A stretch of 64,000 bases of DNA from Oxyruncus cristatus (lineage: Eukaryota; Chordata; Aves; Passeriformes; Cotingidae). Both the position numbers and the translations under genes were made by a program. Below, in pieces: positions 62,001-64,000 of the stretch. The stretch spans positions 2,009,662-2,073,661 of the forward strand of contig VXAY01004337.1 of NCBI GenBank assembly GCA_013399855.1, in the 5' to 3' direction. The notes beneath the pieces are model-generated. The model was given only the letters and a program-made list of their open reading frames with translations. It did not search any database and had not been told where the DNA came from. Numbering within the stretch: position 1 is the stretch's first letter; the number at the start of each line of letters is the position of its first letter.

Positions 62001-64000
62001 TGTAGCTTCATATTAGGTTTGCTTGGGCATCTGAAATTAAAATGAATGTCTTCTTATTATGTGGTATAGGGTTAGGGTTTAGGTTGATGATCCCTAAAGA
62101 TCTGTGCTGTGTGAGTGCTCAAAGAATGCAATTTATGACAACTGGAAAGCCATTTTAGCATTACTAATTGTCTCCAGTTTTCTCATGCGCTGTAAGACTG
62201 CAGATGACTATAAAAAGGGAACAAGACAGGCAGCTGTATACATCTCTTATTAGCTATAAATAAGCCATAGTTTGACCTAAAAATAATTAACTTTCATTTC
62301 AAATACATAACTTTTCTGAAAGTGAAGAATGTGGAGTTCAGTAACATGTATTCTTCAAAGGAGGTCTACAAATATGAATTTTTTTAATTTAAACACATTC
62401 TAATCACAGAACTGAACTTTACAGAATGAATGCTACTAAATGCAAGCCTATAGTAGTTTGGTGGAATGAGGTGAAACCATTGACAATTTGTGTTTATAAT
62501 GTCTGCTCTCATATGTGCATGGCGAAAAGACTGTATTCCAGAGAAGCACTAGTCTGGAAAAGACACTTCAACCCAGACAGACCTTTAATCATCAAAAAGT
62601 TCCTGATAATAAGGAGGACATCTTACATTTAAAAATTTTTTTTTTCAACAAAGGAAGTAGCTCAAGGAACTTAATGGCCTTGACTAATTTTATTTTGTAG
62701 CCATTGATCTCATTGTCTCTTTCTTTTTGTGATTCAAATATTTTAAAAGGAAATACATATTCCTGCTTTTTCAATTCCAGAATAGTTTGTGAGCTCTGAG
62801 AGTACTCCTGTACAAGGAACTGAACATATGAAAAATATTACAATAAAGAAATATTTTGCACCAGCAAGAGACTGTGGCTTTCAAAAAAACAGTTTATCAG
62901 TCCAACAGTTTCTGTTCACAGAAAAAATTGACTTGGTTTTTACAATGGTTTTACTTCACTTCACTTGATTTCAGCAAGTACTATATATATGGCTTGAATA
63001 GCTTACATTTGAATGAAAAAAAATTAGTTCTATGATTAGCCCCTTAAAATAATTTGTGATCTGTTCTGACAGGCTTTTTTTTAGGAATAACTATTAATTT
63101 GTACCTTTATGTATGATATCTTAATTATTAATTTATACACTATACATTAACTATTGGTATGTAATAATTTATAATATATACAAAAAAATTATACATGGTT
63201 TTATTTTTTTTCATTGCCTCAGAGCTTGTAGTCATGTTTATAACATATCTTCGCTTTCTGGGTAATTGTAGAGATTTGGAAAAGCAAAATCTTTGTTCAG
63301 TATGGAAACTCCTTTGTGTTGTCAGTTTTTCACCTTTTTAATCTTCTAAAACATTTAAAACAACATTGCATAAATTTGTACTACTCCTCTTCCCCTACTT
63401 TCCCCTAAAGCCAGGAAAGCCACCATAATTTTATCATTTTTGAACCGAGAGACAGAAGGTTGTATGATCGTAAGTCCCCAGCAGGTGTTTAGGAATGGCT
63501 GGATCTTTAGATGTTTGACCTGCTTGTGATGCTCTCCCCTCATTTTTATTTCCACAGTTTTGATACAGTGATTGCCCTCTCTTTATGTGGTACCCTATCT
63601 TGGATATGGTTTGAGTAGAGGTATCTCTCTGAAGCATTATTTTTATTTTAGACAGCATTAGCTGGTTTTTCTTTTTGGTGAAGTAAGGTGAAAGTAATTT
63701 GTCTTTCTCCTGCTTTTGTCTGGTATAGAGTTACTTTTCTTCTCAGTAGTTTGTGTTTTCCTGTATTCCAGCCAAAACCAGTACAAACTTAGTTAGATGA
63801 TGGGCTTCAGAGCAGTTTTCATTCATTCCAGGACTCAGTTCATATCCAGTATGTTATGTCATTCCTTTTCGTTGCTTTTGAGACAGTACTTACGAGGTGA
63901 GGCTCTTTGCTTGGTTGCCTCTTGTGTGCCATGAGTGACAGTATCATAACATTGATCTTTTGCTAGCATGACTGCAGCCTGCTGAGATGGGGAGGTCCTA
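59061..64000. other. AT-rich stretch to the window end
   Basis: No exon or known repeat was recognised. A short telomere-like motif lies at 62067-62083, and a TATAAAAAGG element (about 62209-62218) lies in a complex, possibly constrained segment (62030-62300). A very AT-rich run occurs at about 63110-63190. It is probably intron of the plus-strand gene, but that depends on where the missing exons are. Confidence 0.4.

Overview
This is vertebrate nuclear DNA, almost certainly from a bird. The main evidence is a set of CR1 LINE copies in both orientations. They carry the characteristic CR1 3' end (repeats of ATTCTATG next to a 'ggttggaagggacc' block) and decayed CR1 reverse-transcriptase reading frames. 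The background is AT-rich and gene-poor. Nothing bacterial, viral or organellar stands out. I see no tRNA, rRNA or CRISPR array. The species cannot be fixed from this window.

Layout. 1-1260 is a CpG island broken by a 450-base assembly gap (357-806), probably a promoter or first exon. 1261-42270 is mostly non-coding and holds CR1 pieces at about 2725, 4085-5065, 10625-11437, 15254-16550 and 39200. It also has an exon-like block at 7022-7096. A very pyrimidine-rich tract (26341-26580) abuts a small CpG-rich patch with a TATA box (26802-26810). Two adjacent exon-like blocks lie on the minus strand (38821-38934 and 38399-38487). 42275-43260 is a second CpG island with a 273-base gap (42286-42558). 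It contains the best-supported coding exon of the window: plus strand, 42661-42745, starting MNVKNQDILLDLEG followed by six acidic E and five D residues, ending at a GTGAGT donor. A probable second exon lies at 46994-47054. The rest (to 64000) looks like intron of that gene, with a CR1 cluster at 47996-52165 and another copy at 58796.

How it fits together (inference). The second island looks bidirectional. One gene runs right from exon 42661-42745. A minus-strand donor (rc of 42275-42280) on the other side of the gap suggests a transcript running left, for which 38821-38934 and 38399-38487 are candidate internal exons. I could not name either gene. No further exon in a compatible phase was convincing up to 64000, so the plus-strand gene probably continues outside the window. 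Most long open frames here are spurious: they cross runs of N, belong to CR1, or are chance frames.
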